A DNA stretch of 64,000 bases from Glandiceps talaboti. Taxonomy: Eukaryota; Hemichordata; Enteropneusta; Spengelidae. Of the stretch, positions 43,064-57,360 are shown one piece after another (the stretch's first letter is position 1; each line of letters opens with the position of its first letter). Under the pieces are notes generated by a model. That model ran no database searches. It was not told where the DNA came from and was given only the letters and a program-made list of their open reading frames with translations. Made by a program: the position numbers and the translations under genes. The stretch spans positions 9,935,276 to 9,999,275 of the forward strand of contig NC_135568.1 of the NCBI RefSeq assembly GCF_964340395.1, read 5' to 3'.

Positions 43064-46000
43064 CGACGTTATTGCGACCTTGTACCAAAGCCGATGCTTG
43101 CAATTATTTCGAAATAGAAGATAAACACTCTCTAAGTTAGTCCAAACATTTTAAACGTGGTATTTAATACTAAATCTGTATTAGAAAGATCACTGCCTGG
43201 CGCGCTGAGTTATCTACGAGGGTAACATGGAATTTAAATTTTCTATCATACAATTGAAAAATGATGAATTCTGGGAAATTTGATCTGATAAAAAATGATA
43301 TCGTCATTTAGTACACTACTTGGGTGAATTGAGCGAAGTACGCATAGAACCACCGGTTTTTACGCGTTATGACATTTTTGGCCCCTTCCTGTGATTACAA
43401 AGACGGTATCAATGGAGACCTGCTATTAAAAAACTGACAGAATGTCCATAAAATGAATAAAAAATGAAATAAAACGCGGTAGCGTGAGAACTACTAAAAC
43501 GGAGAAATTCGTTGACAAGTATTCTATGTGTATGTGTGTGTTTTTTACCGTAATTAGTCAAAAGCGTGCAGGAAAAAAGTACTTAACAAGTTCCCCGAAG
43601 CCGTAGTCAAATAAACCTGGTACAGAATTGTTATAATCAAATTTTAACAAACATTCAAAATGGTAGAACGGTTTTTCTACCGAGACTACGAATCTGCCGT
43701 CCCCTGAGACCAAAATATTGGCTTCCTGACTACAAATGTTGATTTTATTTTGTAATTTTTTAAGAGTGCTTCGTCGATCAAATAACGGTATATATCAATA
43801 TTATTGATCTCAAGGGTGCTTGAAATAAATAGTATTTGTTTTAGTCTTGAATGTACTTTGCATGTTAATTTCCAACGCTTGGTTTGGAGCGGAGATTATT
43901 CTTTCTGTTCACGTCCAGTAGACAGCGACGAACGTCAACCCACCCAGGTAAATTCGCTTAACCGACATGATAACATGAAATACATCAATCCATCACGATT
44001 ACTCCGACACGCTAAATTTGCTTGCCTCTCAGTTCATGTTTAGAGTTTCCGAGACCAGACATGATGATTAAGATTCTTATATACACGTGCGTGTCTATTT
44101 CATGCTGTAAGTATCACTTCAACCACAATCGTGTACATTTCTCAGTCACACAAATAAATTACACAGAAGACCAATTTTTATACCAAACGTGATAATTTAG
44201 AATTACGGACTAACTTCGATGAGTACTTCCCTCTCTAAGTGTTATCTCTAACGGGGTGTATTTTGTCAATTTCAGTGTTTACCCATGAATTTGTGCGTAT
44301 ATTTCCATTTTTTGAGTACTTCAGTCTCTTTCTGCTCATCAAAAAGAAGAGTTTCACCCCAAACTGTAGGTAATAAGGAATGTAGTGCTTGGTACGGAAT
44401 GACGTGTAAAAGTATGAATCAGATTAAATGAGGATGTAGCATCGAGTGGGACGGTGGGGAACTCGACTTGAGGCATCACTGCTGTTCGACCCATGCTGAT
44501 CTCATTTCTCATAGTGAACATCATTATCTCAGAAATATACACTGAAGTATCACGGATGGTGACAAAAAACACGAATTTTTGGTAAAGTGATAAATTTTGA
44601 CCCATTTCAAAGGTTTCCAAACAAAAACAAGTTATGGCACCTTCACTATAATACAGTGCGCTGAAATATTGTCACCTTATCTACTAACAAATGTTCAAAT
44701 TGTCAATCACATTAGCACATTTATGTAAACCTCGCGATAAAATATCACTTCCACGTGAAATATTCATGTCAAAACACTAGTGCCTTCAAGCAACAAATAA
44801 AACAGGCCCGTCTGGATGTCGTGTACATCAATTTAGACTAATTTTGTCAATATGTAGTAGTGTAGGTAAGGTGACATGGCAGCGTCCAACAATGCGAAAA
44901 TCGCGTCCTTCGTTCCCAATACAGTAGTATTGCATTGACATATAAATATCACAACCGCTTCGCAAAAAAAAGGTTCATTGTAGGGGTTTTTCGGGCTTGC
45001 ACAAATTTCACTGCAACAGCGACTCGAAGCAATGGACACCTTGTTCATAAAACGGTGGTTCTCTTCTGCTTGAGCGCCTAAACTGAAGCAACACTAACGA
45101 CTTTTACGTATGCGTGGATCGGGGAGAGATATTGCATAGTCCCGTTTCATTGTTGCTGTACAGTGGCTTCACAAACAGTCGCACAAACTGACACCATAAC
45201 AATAAAACAGGCGGCGCTAAATTTCTGGTCTTCAAACGCTAAATTCTCTTAGCTAAGACACTCTTAATATAATGATATACGGAAGCGACTTTTCCTACAA
45301 TTCCTGCCAGTTAAACAGTTTTCAATAACACAACAAATATTACCCGGGTATGTTTCAGTGACGATTTCATGGACCCATCGGGGCTACCAACCCTTTTGAC
45401 CACGACTATCGATATCACCGCCGCAGTATTATGACAAAGACGGACCGGAAAAAACAATTCTGGTGTCCGTGTATTCCATAACAGTACTGTTGTTAGGTTT
45501 GGACACTCCATTACAGTCAGCGTTAGATTCCAAATTCGTGATCGGGAGGAACATGGCCAAACTGCCACCAACTGACCAATATCGTGAACATGCAACAAAA
45601 CGGAGCGAATGCAATAACAGTAGTTAAACCGGAAAGGCTGTACTTACGAAGTTTGATGAATGAAACACAGTAGGAGCTAAAGGGACGTGTAGCGTACACA
45701 CAGTCTCAACTCTTCCGATACTCCGAACTTTTTTCCCGAATTAGGGTTTACAGCGAAACGGTGCGACTATACGAAGACCATGGCTTCCTCGACAGCAACT
45801 GACATGTCATAGACAACACAGCGAGAGAACGGCAAGCGTGCAGTGAGTACGGACCAGCTGAGGGAAGCTTTATAAACGAGGCAAGTATCACTGGGCGAGT
45901 TATGTCTCTAACAAACCCAATTTGTTGAGTAAATGAGAGCAATTGCGACAATTAGAATTGAACGCAAGATGAGAAGTATCTTACCCCAAGCATGGATGTC

Positions 46001-49000
46001 GCCATTATACACTGCTCTCCCTCAGTATGGTTTCTTTTCCGTAGCCCTATAAACGTGAAGTGGGCCTATACAGCAAAAAACTTTTACAGATTGTGAGGTG
46101 TTGAGTCGGATGAGTATAATGCAAATGACCAGACCCGCCCATTTGGCCCTATAATTGCCGCTTACCCGGGCTTTGAAGTACCGCGATCTGGCTGATCCGC
46201 CAATCATCCGAAGTCCCTCCATTACTTTTCACATGCGCAGAAGACCAAGAAATATTACAGTTTGTGTTAGCTCAGTACAGTGTATGAATAATTTTTCGAA
46301 AATCTTGAAGTAATAATTAATGTTTTTTTTCTCATTTATCTAAAAATAAACCGTTTGATGACGAAGATGTGCAAAAGTGTTACCATGGTTACATTGTTTT
46401 TTTAAATTGATTGGTAATCTTTGAAGTTGATGGTATTGTGTTCCTTTGATGAAGCTTATCAAAATTGCTTTAAATTATCATACGATTATTTGAACCACCG
46501 GAAACTTTTCTATGGATCCTTGAGACCAGGTTTTCGTTGGAAAAAGTCGTCAAAATTAATTATGTGTTAAAATAAATATTGGGGATACAACATAAACGTT
46601 ATATGGCACTGTGACTGACATTGTGAGACAACTTATATTGACTAGAGCTTGGATTGCATCGTGTTCGTTCCGCAAGAACCTCTCAATTCCGTCTCATTGC
46701 AAATACTCCAAATGTATTACTGTGCAAAGCTGCGGTCTACTCTACTCTGATGTCCTCTGCTTAGGATCTGCGCATGAATGACAAAACAGGGGGGAAAAAC
46801 GGAACAGATTCAGAATTGAAAAGGTGACTTGCGCAGCTGTAATGCAGGAAAGAAACACAGTAAATTGTCGTGTTATAAAAAAAAGCATTGAAAATTACAA
46901 AAAAAATGTATCTTGCCCCCAGGTATCGGATAAGACTTACGGTTTATAGACAAAAACTGAGCAGACCCGAGTTCTACTGATTTGGCTGTTTTAATGAGTT
47001 TATATTGTTTTCTTTTCACATTTGACCATGTCAAAAGAGTTTTCTGCTCAACAAAAGGATGGCTAAAAAGAGATGCGAAAACTCACCCCATCTGCACTGT
47101 GCTTAGGGGGCAAATATAATTTTCGCACAATGTAAAGTGGAAGGTGTTCGGCAGAAACGGTGGCATGACCACCTCTGGGAAATGTAGCCCCTCCCCTTCT
47201 GAAAGCCGAGTCGTATTAAGACATAGTTTTTGCTCAAGTAAGCCGAGGAGTAGAAAGGTACAGTTCAGACTATTAGCAGTCCAACTCCCTAAGACTTTGA
47301 AATTGTCAAAAATTTCTGTTTTCAGTCTGATAAAAAAAATGGGAGAACAAGTCAGTTTTGGTGAGTGATACTGTAACGAGCGAAGCGGCAGATTGTCTGG
47401 CGGGGTTTGATTGATGGCACACCGGCAGAAATGAACCAGATCGCCGCGGGTTATTTTCATGCCGTTATTGATACTTTGAATTGCCTTCTCGTGGTGCTTT
47501 CAGTGAACGTGGCAATCTCATTCAAATCCCCGTACGCCTACAAAAATCGCAGTCGAGTCACCCGGATCCGTCAGCAGTTGTTAGTAATGAGCGTCAAGCT
47601 TTCTCCGTTGGTCGAGTTACAGTAAATCGCACCCTCTTTTTATATGCCTTTAATACCAACCCACTTAGGCAAACTTATAAGCACCCAATGAAGACATTAA
47701 GAACATCATGCCATTAATCCCACTGTTGTATATTTCAGTTACGACAATTCTGAAATCTACACATCAACTCAAATGCAATCCATTTCCAACTTCGCATTTA
47801 CTGTAAGTTTCACAGGTAGCCATCGAGTGAAGTCCTACCATTTCGCAGCGATGGCCGTTAGCACTTCTTTAAAGAACCCCGTGTCTTGTGCCTCTATTGC
47901 GTGTAAATTGGGACAGGGCGTGTAGTCAATTCCTGCATCAGCACCTTCTAAACGAGTTATCTCAACTAATCTAAATAAGGGGGTGTTACAAACGCCGTAA
48001 ACTGCCACTTGGCTATGACAAAAGCGCTCGTGAAGGCCCTTTACGCCAATCGATGCCTCCACCTGCCATTAGAGGTAATGTCTACTTTGGGAAGTTGAAC
48101 GACGAGTTTTCTCAAAACGAAAAGAAAATAACAATTAACAGAATAACGATAGATTGAGACTCCAAGTTTTACCCCGAAATTGATTCGATATGGTGGGGGA
48201 AATTTAAAAATAAGACGATCGAAGTTAACATGTGGTGTTAGTTCCTGAAGCGGCGTTTCTATTGAATGTGAAATGGGCCTTTGCCTGAGGCCATGTGGAA
48301 CCATTAAAGCTTGGGTGCTTGTATGCAGTAGTCTGTCGACTCCGCGGTACACATTAAATGACCCGGGTTTTTTTCATGTGTACTTGTCGTTCAAAATCGC
48401 TGCTATTATCGGGTGTTGTCGAACCCTAACGAATTCCTAAGTGTTCGTACACGTGTTGGTGGGTTTCTTTCCTTTACGCTTTAATTGTTTATGTCACTTC
48501 GTCAAAAAACAAGACGGGCAACACAGCAAAGTTGATGGGTCAGTGGGTAGGTTTTTTTTTTTAGTAACAGGGAAGCACAGCACGACTTCTATTTTTAGCT
48601 GCACAAAAACGAAAAATCGACAAATGATTCTTTCTTGCCCGGACAAAAAAAAAACCGTAGTGGAAAATCATTTGAATCAACAAGGCAAACCACCATTATG
48701 AGAGCTTAAGGCGTAACCGGTCTTCCCTTTGGGTGGCTGGGGGAGTGTCGCTGGGCGTTGAGGGGGAGGGGGATTCCACCTTTCTCTGACATGATCAGGC
48801 CGACGGAGAACCGGCCCTGGAACAGGGATAAATACGGAGCGTCACAACCCCGCCGAGACAACTCACAGTCGACTCAATAATATTATGTTACAATGGTTAC
48901 CTTAACCAATTTGACACTAACACTACACAGAGTGTTGGTTTTTCTATTGAAATCCACTAAGCATGTAGACACACACCAAAACCATAAGCAAATCGATTCA

Positions 49001-52000
49001 CTCGATCAGAAAAATCGAGTTTGTAGCCAGCCGCGTGTATCGACTCCGATATAGAGGACTTTTCTTTTTCAAAAAAAATCGCAGCTGTATGAACGTCGAC
49101 CAGGAAAGCTACCAGTGCAGTGCACTCGCAAACTGTCCACAACGCAAAACACTTAGCCAGTGTCGTAGTACAAAGTATTGATTCACCGCCTAATAATGCT
49201 GTGAGTTTTCCGCAAGCACCCAATCAAACTATTAACACCCTTTCGTGGACTAAGCAGAAGGCGACAATACTCAATTTACAACGACCCAAGATGTTTAATA
49301 TATTCTCGGCTTTTTTATTTCACCTACGGCGTCGCAAACGACAGGCTCACTGTAAAGTACGCGGATCTAGCCGCCCTCGCCCTCAGCACTTCAAACCATC
49401 TGCTCAAATATCGACACGTCAAAACCGTTACGTTACTACTAACTAGTAGAAATCTAGACTTGCCCACGTGCAAATAGCGCACAGAAAGTTTCAGTCTCGT
49501 TGGTATTGATTTTGTGCTATACACAAATCAGTAAAACAAACAAGGTTGTTTGGGTTCCTTTTGGCAAGGGTGTTTCACAGCTAGGGTATAGCTTACAATT
49601 AAGTCTGCTCTTTTACGTCAAAACGCTAAATCCATTTGTTACACTGTAGCAAGTTTGTTTTGAGTAGCTGACAAGTGCACTGTTACTTGTAATTTATACA
49701 CACACACTACGGATAATGTCCATTTCATGAAACATGATACACCGCTTCAATAAAAAACACACCAACACATAGCCACCAGTCTTACGCACTCTCACACAGC
49801 GCTACCGGTGTTACACCGACTAAACAACCGCTCTTTGTGATACTTTTTTTTAGAGTCCGATTAATGAAAACATTGGAACATGCCACCCGGTTATAGAGGG
49901 ATTCGTCAACCAAGTACCTTGACTTATCGCGTTGAACTCTAAACAGTTATTTGAAGATATTGAATGATGTGCCTGTTTAAATCTGATTTGCCTGTAATTC
50001 CATCTCATCTAAATACACGCCTTGCCCCGCCCATATTTTGATGACTTAAAAAAATCACAAAAATGATTTAGAATGTGTTTGATGTCTTCGAACCCCCATA
50101 TGGACTCTTCGAGTACATTTATGACCTAAACCCAACCTATCTCCAATTCACCAACGTGACTGTAAAAGTCGTAAACTCACAGTTAATGGTTCCGTTCTCT
50201 TCCCTGTTGTTTCCTCTGGACTTCTGGAATTTGAAAGTGCCCACGAGCTGGCGACCCGATACGCCCGTTCCTCCTTCTTTAACCTGAGCAAATAGAGTTG
50301 AGCTGAGGTGTTTGTTTTACGATTTAGTGTGTATATATTTACACTTCCGAGTGAATACTTTATATATCAACTACAGCACAAGTGGTGTTCTCCTTACACG
50401 CCGCTTGTCTGCCCGACAATTCATACTTCAAGCTTTTGTATGGTTGTTTGCATATTTGTTTACTCAAGTATGCAACACCTTCTTAATTATTAACCTCTGT
50501 TGTTTTCATTCAAATTGTAACACGGCTCCTTCACAAATGAGCGATTTCGCAACTTTTCAAATGTTCTACCCCCCTGTTCATTCTTCTTATTACGATTCTC
50601 TTCCATTGGTAAAGATCGTTGAATGGAAACAAAGAAATCGCAGTGGGTATCGACTTGGATAACAGAGGCGGAAGGTAGAAAAGGCCGCAATATGTAAAGT
50701 TTTGGCTTTGAAAACAAAGACGCAGACAGCTCAGAGTGCTCCCTGCAGACCTAGTCAGCGAGGATCGACTTTTTAGTAATTTCTGTATTCAATTCCTTAG
50801 TAATTAAGGAACGAACAGTGTTTTCCCAGGCTTGTCTGTTGTGTTACTTGCCGCGGAACCAAAACTTTTTTTTTTTTTTAAAAAAAACAGAGAACACTGA
50901 GGAGCCCATAATTATAACGCCATCCGACTCTCCGCAGGTAGAAATAAATTTATCCATTATCTGTAAAATAATATACGATGCATACTTCAAATAACCAAAC
51001 TTTTATAAAATTTCATTTTTACAAATTCAAAATGCAACTTTATTAAGAACAGTTAGTCAGTTATTGTATTATCGCCTGCTTCACTGCATTTGATTCTTAG
51101 TTTGCTAAATTTTTAATGCCAACAAAAACAATCTGGGTTTAATCAACGGCGGAAATTGACTGAACTCTCGTGAACAGATTGCGATATATTTGCCAACAGT
51201 ATACAGATTCCCGGTCCAAGTCACCGGGCTGTGTCAGCGAGCATCCCTCTCAACTGAAGCAGAGCAAACACGTCTGTGAGCTGATTTCAAGCGAAGAAAA
51301 ACAACAACCGCGCCTATGGTATGAACAACAAAAAAATCACAGAGTTATTAGCACCATTATTGTGCCCGTGTTCCTCTTCATCGCATTCAAATTGTGATCG
51401 GCTCGACCGAGAACTCTACATAGTCTGTCGATCAATCTTGGCCAAAAAGACAAAAACAAAGTTGACGCAATATACACCGCAATTTGAGGGGTCTTTTTTT
51501 TATCGCCGTCCAACTACACTTTGCACGAAAACTAAATAGTTGAATCGTTTTATTGGAGTGTGGAAGCATTAACGCCAAACTTCTACAGATGTTCGTTTTG
51601 ATAGTACCAGATAGTATAATAAGGCCATCATGCTTGGGTGGGACGGCGATCAGTCTCAAAGAGTTCTGTTTGTTGGTTTGAGCTCTGAAAACCTCCGCGG
51701 GCGACTATTTTCTTTGCTCTGCTTATTTTTGAAGAGTAACTGGGCAAATATATTCATAATAACCTTGCCATAAGTTGCGTATATGTTGTGAAGTTTGACT
51801 TGTAATACTAAGCGACATTCACATAAAGAAACAAACATTGAAAAGGGAACATACTTATTAAAAGTTGTTGCTCATTGGTGATAATTAAATGTGTATGTTT
51901 TTATTTTCTTCCGTTATAGGAAGCTATATCATAATTGTGCGCCCCGGAATCGTTCGCTGGTGTTGTTTGCGACAGAAGTGTCTCAACAAAGGGAACGGAG

Positions 52001-54220
52001 ATTTAGTGATAATCCGTGCGATCTGAGAGCGTTTTTTTTTTGGGGTCTCAATGCGACGCCCAAATTGCATGGCTAAAACAGGCATCAACCAAACCCCTCT
52101 TCAAAATGGTGAACACAGAGCAGGGATGCAATCAACCGAACAATCCCGTCCACTAGTGAATAGAGTACCAGTCGCTCGAGTGTCTCGCTTCTTTTGTGTG
52201 GATTGGCGTTACTATCCAACGCACGTAGCTGGCATGGTTGCATATACTAATAACTCATGGTACTGCTTTTCGACCAATGCTCAGAGGCTAGCAATTAACC
52301 AAGTTTGAGACCCGCCAGTCGACAATTGCTACAACTTCTATCCCTTGGATCTGGTCTTGAATCAAGAGTTTAAAATTTAGGGTTAATATTTTAATCTCCG
52401 TTCATTTGGAAATAAAGAAAATGTATGGGCTAGTTACAGAGGTGAATTGAGTAGACAAGTTAATAAGCCGGACCAATTTCGATTTCTCAATGGGACATTC
52501 AGCACGATTGAATTTTGCTATAATTAGGCTGGTTTCAAAGAGTTGGGTCGATGAATATACTGACAGAAAGACCATTACCAGCTACACAATACGCCGTTCC
52601 AGCCCACTTTTAAGAGAGTATGGACAGTCTAAAAACTTTACAATTCATCGGCTGAAAGCACATCAACAACTTGAGAGTCTCGCGAAGCACAGTTTGGTTA
52701 TAGGACCATTTTTTATATATATAGAAAGTGAGAAACTATGAATAATGTATGTGCCACCGTGGTCTCAGTCTTGAAGTTCAAGTTGTCTATTAAGAATCAA
52801 ATTAGCACTCGAGTGTGCCTGTTGATGGAGAGCTACCTACACTGTGTTTTTAAGTGATTCGACAGATTGGCCGGTTAACTTGCATAGTAGCGAGCAAAAC
52901 GCATACACACAATATGACGTCTTTGAAGGTTCAACACTGTTGTATGAACTCGGCATTAGCTCGGTTTGAGGTTTACGACTGCAATTGTCAACCTGGACAA
53001 TGTCCCTCCCCCCTTTCTTTTAAGGTTTGGCTTTATTCTGTTTTTTTTATTCACCATCAGTTGAACCTCGGAAGTTGCTTTCACAGAATGGCTGATACAC
53101 AAGACGTCAATATTTGATTTCAATAAACAACACTGGCATGTTTTCATCTAAACTTGAAAAACGATTTCGACCTTAGCTGACGGGTGACTTTCGAACAAAA
53201 CGTCGCACCCCTTGTCAAGTCCCTCCCTTTGACTAGGAAGGGCCATTTATTCCCTTCAGTATTGACGAGTAAATATCCCTTTTTATGGACTACAAGTGAC
53301 TCAATAAACTCGAATCATTTATATCCTTATCACAGCGAAGCCGACAATTTAGTATTGATTTACGCAGCTTTTGCCAAAACGGTAATGTTTGTGCAGACAA
53401 CCCCGTGTCACGGCAGACAAAAGCCCATAGACACCCGGCGACCGATTTATTTAGTGGGGGAGAGTAGTCTACCAAAAAAAAAAGCAATCTGTACCTCTCA
53501 ATTGAAACTAGTTAAGTTGGCTACTCGCATTTGAACGGGCAGGGTTTTATTCACAAAATGACTAGCACTATTGTCTTTTGATAAAGAACTCTCATTTTGT
53601 GATTGTGTAGCCGATCAAATCGACGCTTAGCATGTCAGCGATGTATCCATCAAATATGACGTCACCATTGAGATGTGTTTATCACGTGTACGCAAATAAT
53701 AATTGTCCCCGTCTCTCATGTATTCATTCGTTAAAAAAAACCAAACAGATAGTTTTACCGGTATTGTACAAGAGAGGTAACCGGGATACTTTGAGAGTTC
53801 CTATTTTATGTTTGTAATAGCTATTTTTAAGCTTCTAAAAATCATCAAAAAATGAGCTCTTTGACTACTCGGCTTTCAAAACTTAAACCATATGCTGTGT
53901 TCAATATTACCATACACTCTCTACAGCTAGATGGGTTATTTTACTTGCTAAAATTCCTGAAAAAAAAACATGTTCAATGTCATTACCTCACCCAGTATTA
54001 TCCACCAATCAGGTTATTCCTAACGATGATATGCAAAACGGCTAATTTAAATTAACATCTTGTTAACAGAGATATATATGCAAGTAGCAAAATTTTAATT
54101 TAATACTTGCAGCATTTATAGAACCCATATTATCTAATTTGATTATTTTTATGACCGAAAAATTCCGTTTGTATTTAAATTTATATAATTTTGATTCTTA
54201 ATCAATCTAAAGAACGTTTA
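43064..54220. other. Low-repeat region with many unassigned open frames
   Basis: Less microsatellite and somewhat higher GC than the rest. Numerous 60-110 codon frames occur on both strands, some beside plausible splice sites (acceptors near 43841 and 51919, donors near 43948 and 47360). None shows a domain I recognise and overlapping frames look equally good, so I call no gene. Confidence 0.4.
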
Positions 54221-54264
54221 CTGGAAATAAAGTTAAGCGTTTACTGGAGATAAAGTTAAGCAAA
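54221..54264. repeat. Short tandem duplication GTTTACTGGAAATAAAGTTA
   Basis: GTTTACTGGAAATAAAGTTA then AGC is repeated immediately with one change (GGAGAT). It directly precedes the 109-bp duplication. Confidence 0.7.
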
Positions 54265-54277
54265 ATTATTTTCGACA

Positions 54278-54494
54278 CAAGAGAAAATATTTCTAAGTTT
54301 TGAGTACTCATGTATGCAAATTAATTTTTTATTATTCATTTATGCAAATTAACTGCACTGCACCTTAAAGGCCCATGATTCAAGACCAAGAGAAAATATT
54401 TCTAAGTTTTGAGTAGTCATTTATGCAAATTAACGTTTTATTATTCATTTATGCAAATTAAATGGACTGTGCTTTAAAGGCCCATGATTCAATC
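54278..54494. repeat. 109-bp tandem duplication with four ATGCAAAT octamers
   Basis: Units begin at 54278 and 54387 with CAAGAGAAAATATTTCTAAG and end with AAAGGCCCATGATTCAA. Each carries two copies of ATGCAAATTAA, at 54314, 54342, 54423 and 54451, about 28 bases apart. ATGCAAAT is the canonical POU/Oct octamer and the attached TTAA extends a homeodomain-like site. The symmetry can be explained by duplication alone. Confidence 0.85.
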
Positions 54495-54778
54495 CCAGGT
54501 TCTCGCATTAATGTTATCAGTGGAGCCATCGAGATTAAATGATATTTTTTTTTCAAGACCAACCTTTTGATTACTTTTATAAAGCTCTGCCTTGTTTTCT
54601 CAATTTCTCTCACCTACACGATGTGTTATTAATTATTATAACATTGTTTTATATTTTGTCAATCTTTTCAAGAACCTGTAATTGGGACAACCTGTTGGTT
54701 CATAAAATATATGAAAAAAATAAATACATCGTTCTTGTGCATAGTTGTGAAAATATTTGGTAAGTTAACTGATCTATT

Positions 54779-54841
<63 letters not shown>

Positions 54842-54852
54842 CCAACCAACCA

Positions 54853-54926
<74 letters not shown>

Positions 54927-55026
54927 CCAACCAACCAACCAACCAACCAACCAACCAACCAACCAACCAACCAACCAACCAACCAACCAACCTACCAACC
55001 AACCAACCAACCAACGAACCAATCAA
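54779..55026. repeat. (CAAT)n-(CAAC)n microsatellite
   Basis: About 60 bases of CAAT, a short CAAC patch, about 70 bases of CAAT and about 100 of CAAC. The INQS and NQPT frames are artefacts. Confidence 0.96.
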
Positions 55027-56469
55027 TCGTTATCCTAATCCGAACAGGATTTTTATGAAGTAGTGCCTCAGATCAAAATCTGGGTATCTTGGGGATGGGC
55101 GGGAGGGGGGTGGGCTTTTTTGATTAAAAAAAGTGGCGCATGTTATATTTAAGAGCTAGTAAGCGCCTCTCAAGAGTCCACCAGCTTTTCTTCTTCATAT
55201 TCTCAACTCCTAAATAATGTTCCCATATAAATTTCCAGTTTAGTTTTGCTACTCTCCCAATTCGATCCCCACAAAATTAACTTAGGAATGTGAATCTCTA
55301 ATTTCTGATCAAACTTTTATATATAAAATATTCTGAAAGATATTTCATAGTGAGAAACTTTGGAAGGCAGTGTTTTTTAGTGTGTGACAGACTGGCTTCA
55401 ATGCTTTCTTGTGTGTGTATGTGCTGGTACATATCACAGGATCACTCAAGTGTGTCGGTACACAGTGATTTAAAGTGAAATAGTCTTCTTGTAAGACAGA
55501 ATTTGCTTTCCTGCAATTCAAAATGATGGTCGTTTCAGAACGAACCCAATATTGTTTCCGCTATAGTAAAAGTCCCTTTTGTGAAGCACCACTTCAAAAC
55601 AGATACCCACACTGAAAAGCATGAATGCGGAACCACATTTTGCTTTCAGCCTACCGAATTCAATTCTGACCACCTGTGGACATTATTCCACCTGTTGGTG
55701 TTATTTCTCCAACGTGAATGTCACACCCACCATTCATGGAGAAAGGCGTTCAAACCAATGACAACCACACGACAAGTCCCCAGTAGCAAAACATGCGTGG
55801 TTAGAATCCTGGACTAAAATATGCAAAGTTTCAGAAAAAATTATCGAACTGAGTTTACCATGTTTTTTTTCCTTGCCTAAAGATTAGGAGAGATGATGTG
55901 TGGATAGAGGCACGGTGGTAGAGAGCTAGTGTATCAGGAAAAAATACACCCCAAAAACATAACTCAGCTCAATGTGCCCCTTTTATTGCCAGTTCAGATG
56001 TGTAGAAGTGGGCTCCTCAGGTTAATGCCGCCGGCCAATAATTTAATAGGTCCACTGTTCCTCAGAAGCCCCAAATCTGTTAAGGTGATAAACTCTCATT
56101 TCTTATGGAGACCGACTCTAATTTCGGAATTGCGACACCTATTATATTTGTTGACCGTTCATCAGCACATCAGGAATTTTGACAATTATGCTAACATGCA
56201 AACACATAATGACCCAACTAAAATAGAATTTATATTTATATTTTTATTTTAGAATGATACCATCATATTAGAATTGGAATTATTTTCACTTACCTTCATA
56301 TTCGACGAGTTCCCATCTCACATCAGACAATGAATATTAACACTTCCAAACGCAAGTTGGAAACTCAGCGTTTCACCGGTTTACAATGTGTGATCTAAAT
56401 TGAATTCAATTTACGAATATTTTACTAGATTTGTTTATTTTAGTCGCAACCTGTTATTTTTTATTTCAA
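55027..56469. other. Non-coding, no gene recognised
   Basis: Open frames at 55581-55817 and 55929-56252 (plus) are unrecognised. No repeat or RNA feature seen. Confidence 0.45.
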
Positions 56470-56690
56470 ATTACATTATTATTATCGTTATTTTTTTTTC
56501 ATTTTGATAGTGCCTTTCCTGTAGTTGAGTCGATACCTCTACATAACTTTCATTTTTACCTTTTCGATCAATTCTTATGTCTGTTTTTTTTCCCGAAAGG
56601 TTCAAATTTATTGTTTTTATTCTTTTTTGAAGTGCCTATGAGCACTGCTGTGCATATATGGCGCTATACAAAAGTTTATTATTGATATTT
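56470..56690. mobile_element. Possible small non-autonomous element with GGCGCTAT-type ends
   Basis: The left part is ATTATTATTATCG, a T-run and ATAGTGCC (56507-56514). The right part is GGCGCTAT (56660-56667) followed by ACAAAAGTTTATTATTGATA. The 8-mers are inverted with one mismatch and both sides end in ATT-rich tails. GCGCTATA followed by A-rich/ATT tails is a motif I associate with short interspersed elements in animal genomes; that is recollection, not a search. Confidence 0.35.
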
Positions 56691-57360
56691 ATATTTTATA
56701 ATGATGGCCTGTGATTGGTTGCTGTGACCGATAATTTTGGCGCGATATTGAGCAGACGACACACCAGCTAGTTTACAAAGAATGTAAAACTGCATTGCAC
56801 ACACTCTCCCTAAAGAGTTCTCTAAAAGTTCAAAGAAAGATTCGTATTCAGTATAGATATCACAAAATTAATACTATTTATATCATTTTGTTTATAATAT
56901 TTCGTATTTCGTGTAGTATGTTTGTATCTTTATACTTTCCTCCAATCACTGGCATCCAGGAAATTAAAATCAAAATATCCATGGCATAAAAACTCAGTTT
57001 AAAAGATACAAGTTGCATTTGAATACATGTATTACACAAACTATTGTTATTGTTTTTTGATAGCGGTTTGTTTACATACACTTTCTCAATATTTGTCGTC
57101 AAAAATGATCTGATAATTCCCATTCAGTAGTCAGTCATAGAGAGCCTATTATTTTAAAGGTGTTATACATATTACATTATTATTTTGTGTCAAAAATGTA
57201 AAAAAATTTTTTACAAAAATGTGAAAATGAAATAGTGACCCGAGTGAGTGATTGCGAACGTCTGAACTCACATCGTAATACTCTTTAAAATCTTTGAATT
57301 TTGTACTTATTGTACTTACGTAATTTGCAATGACGAAACCTGGAACAAAACGTTGTCTGG

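Noticed and set aside
47083-47460. 125-codon minus-strand frame overlapping a 74-codon plus-strand frame
   Set aside because: Neither matches a known family; the plus frame ends at a donor-like GTGAGT but has no credible acceptor.
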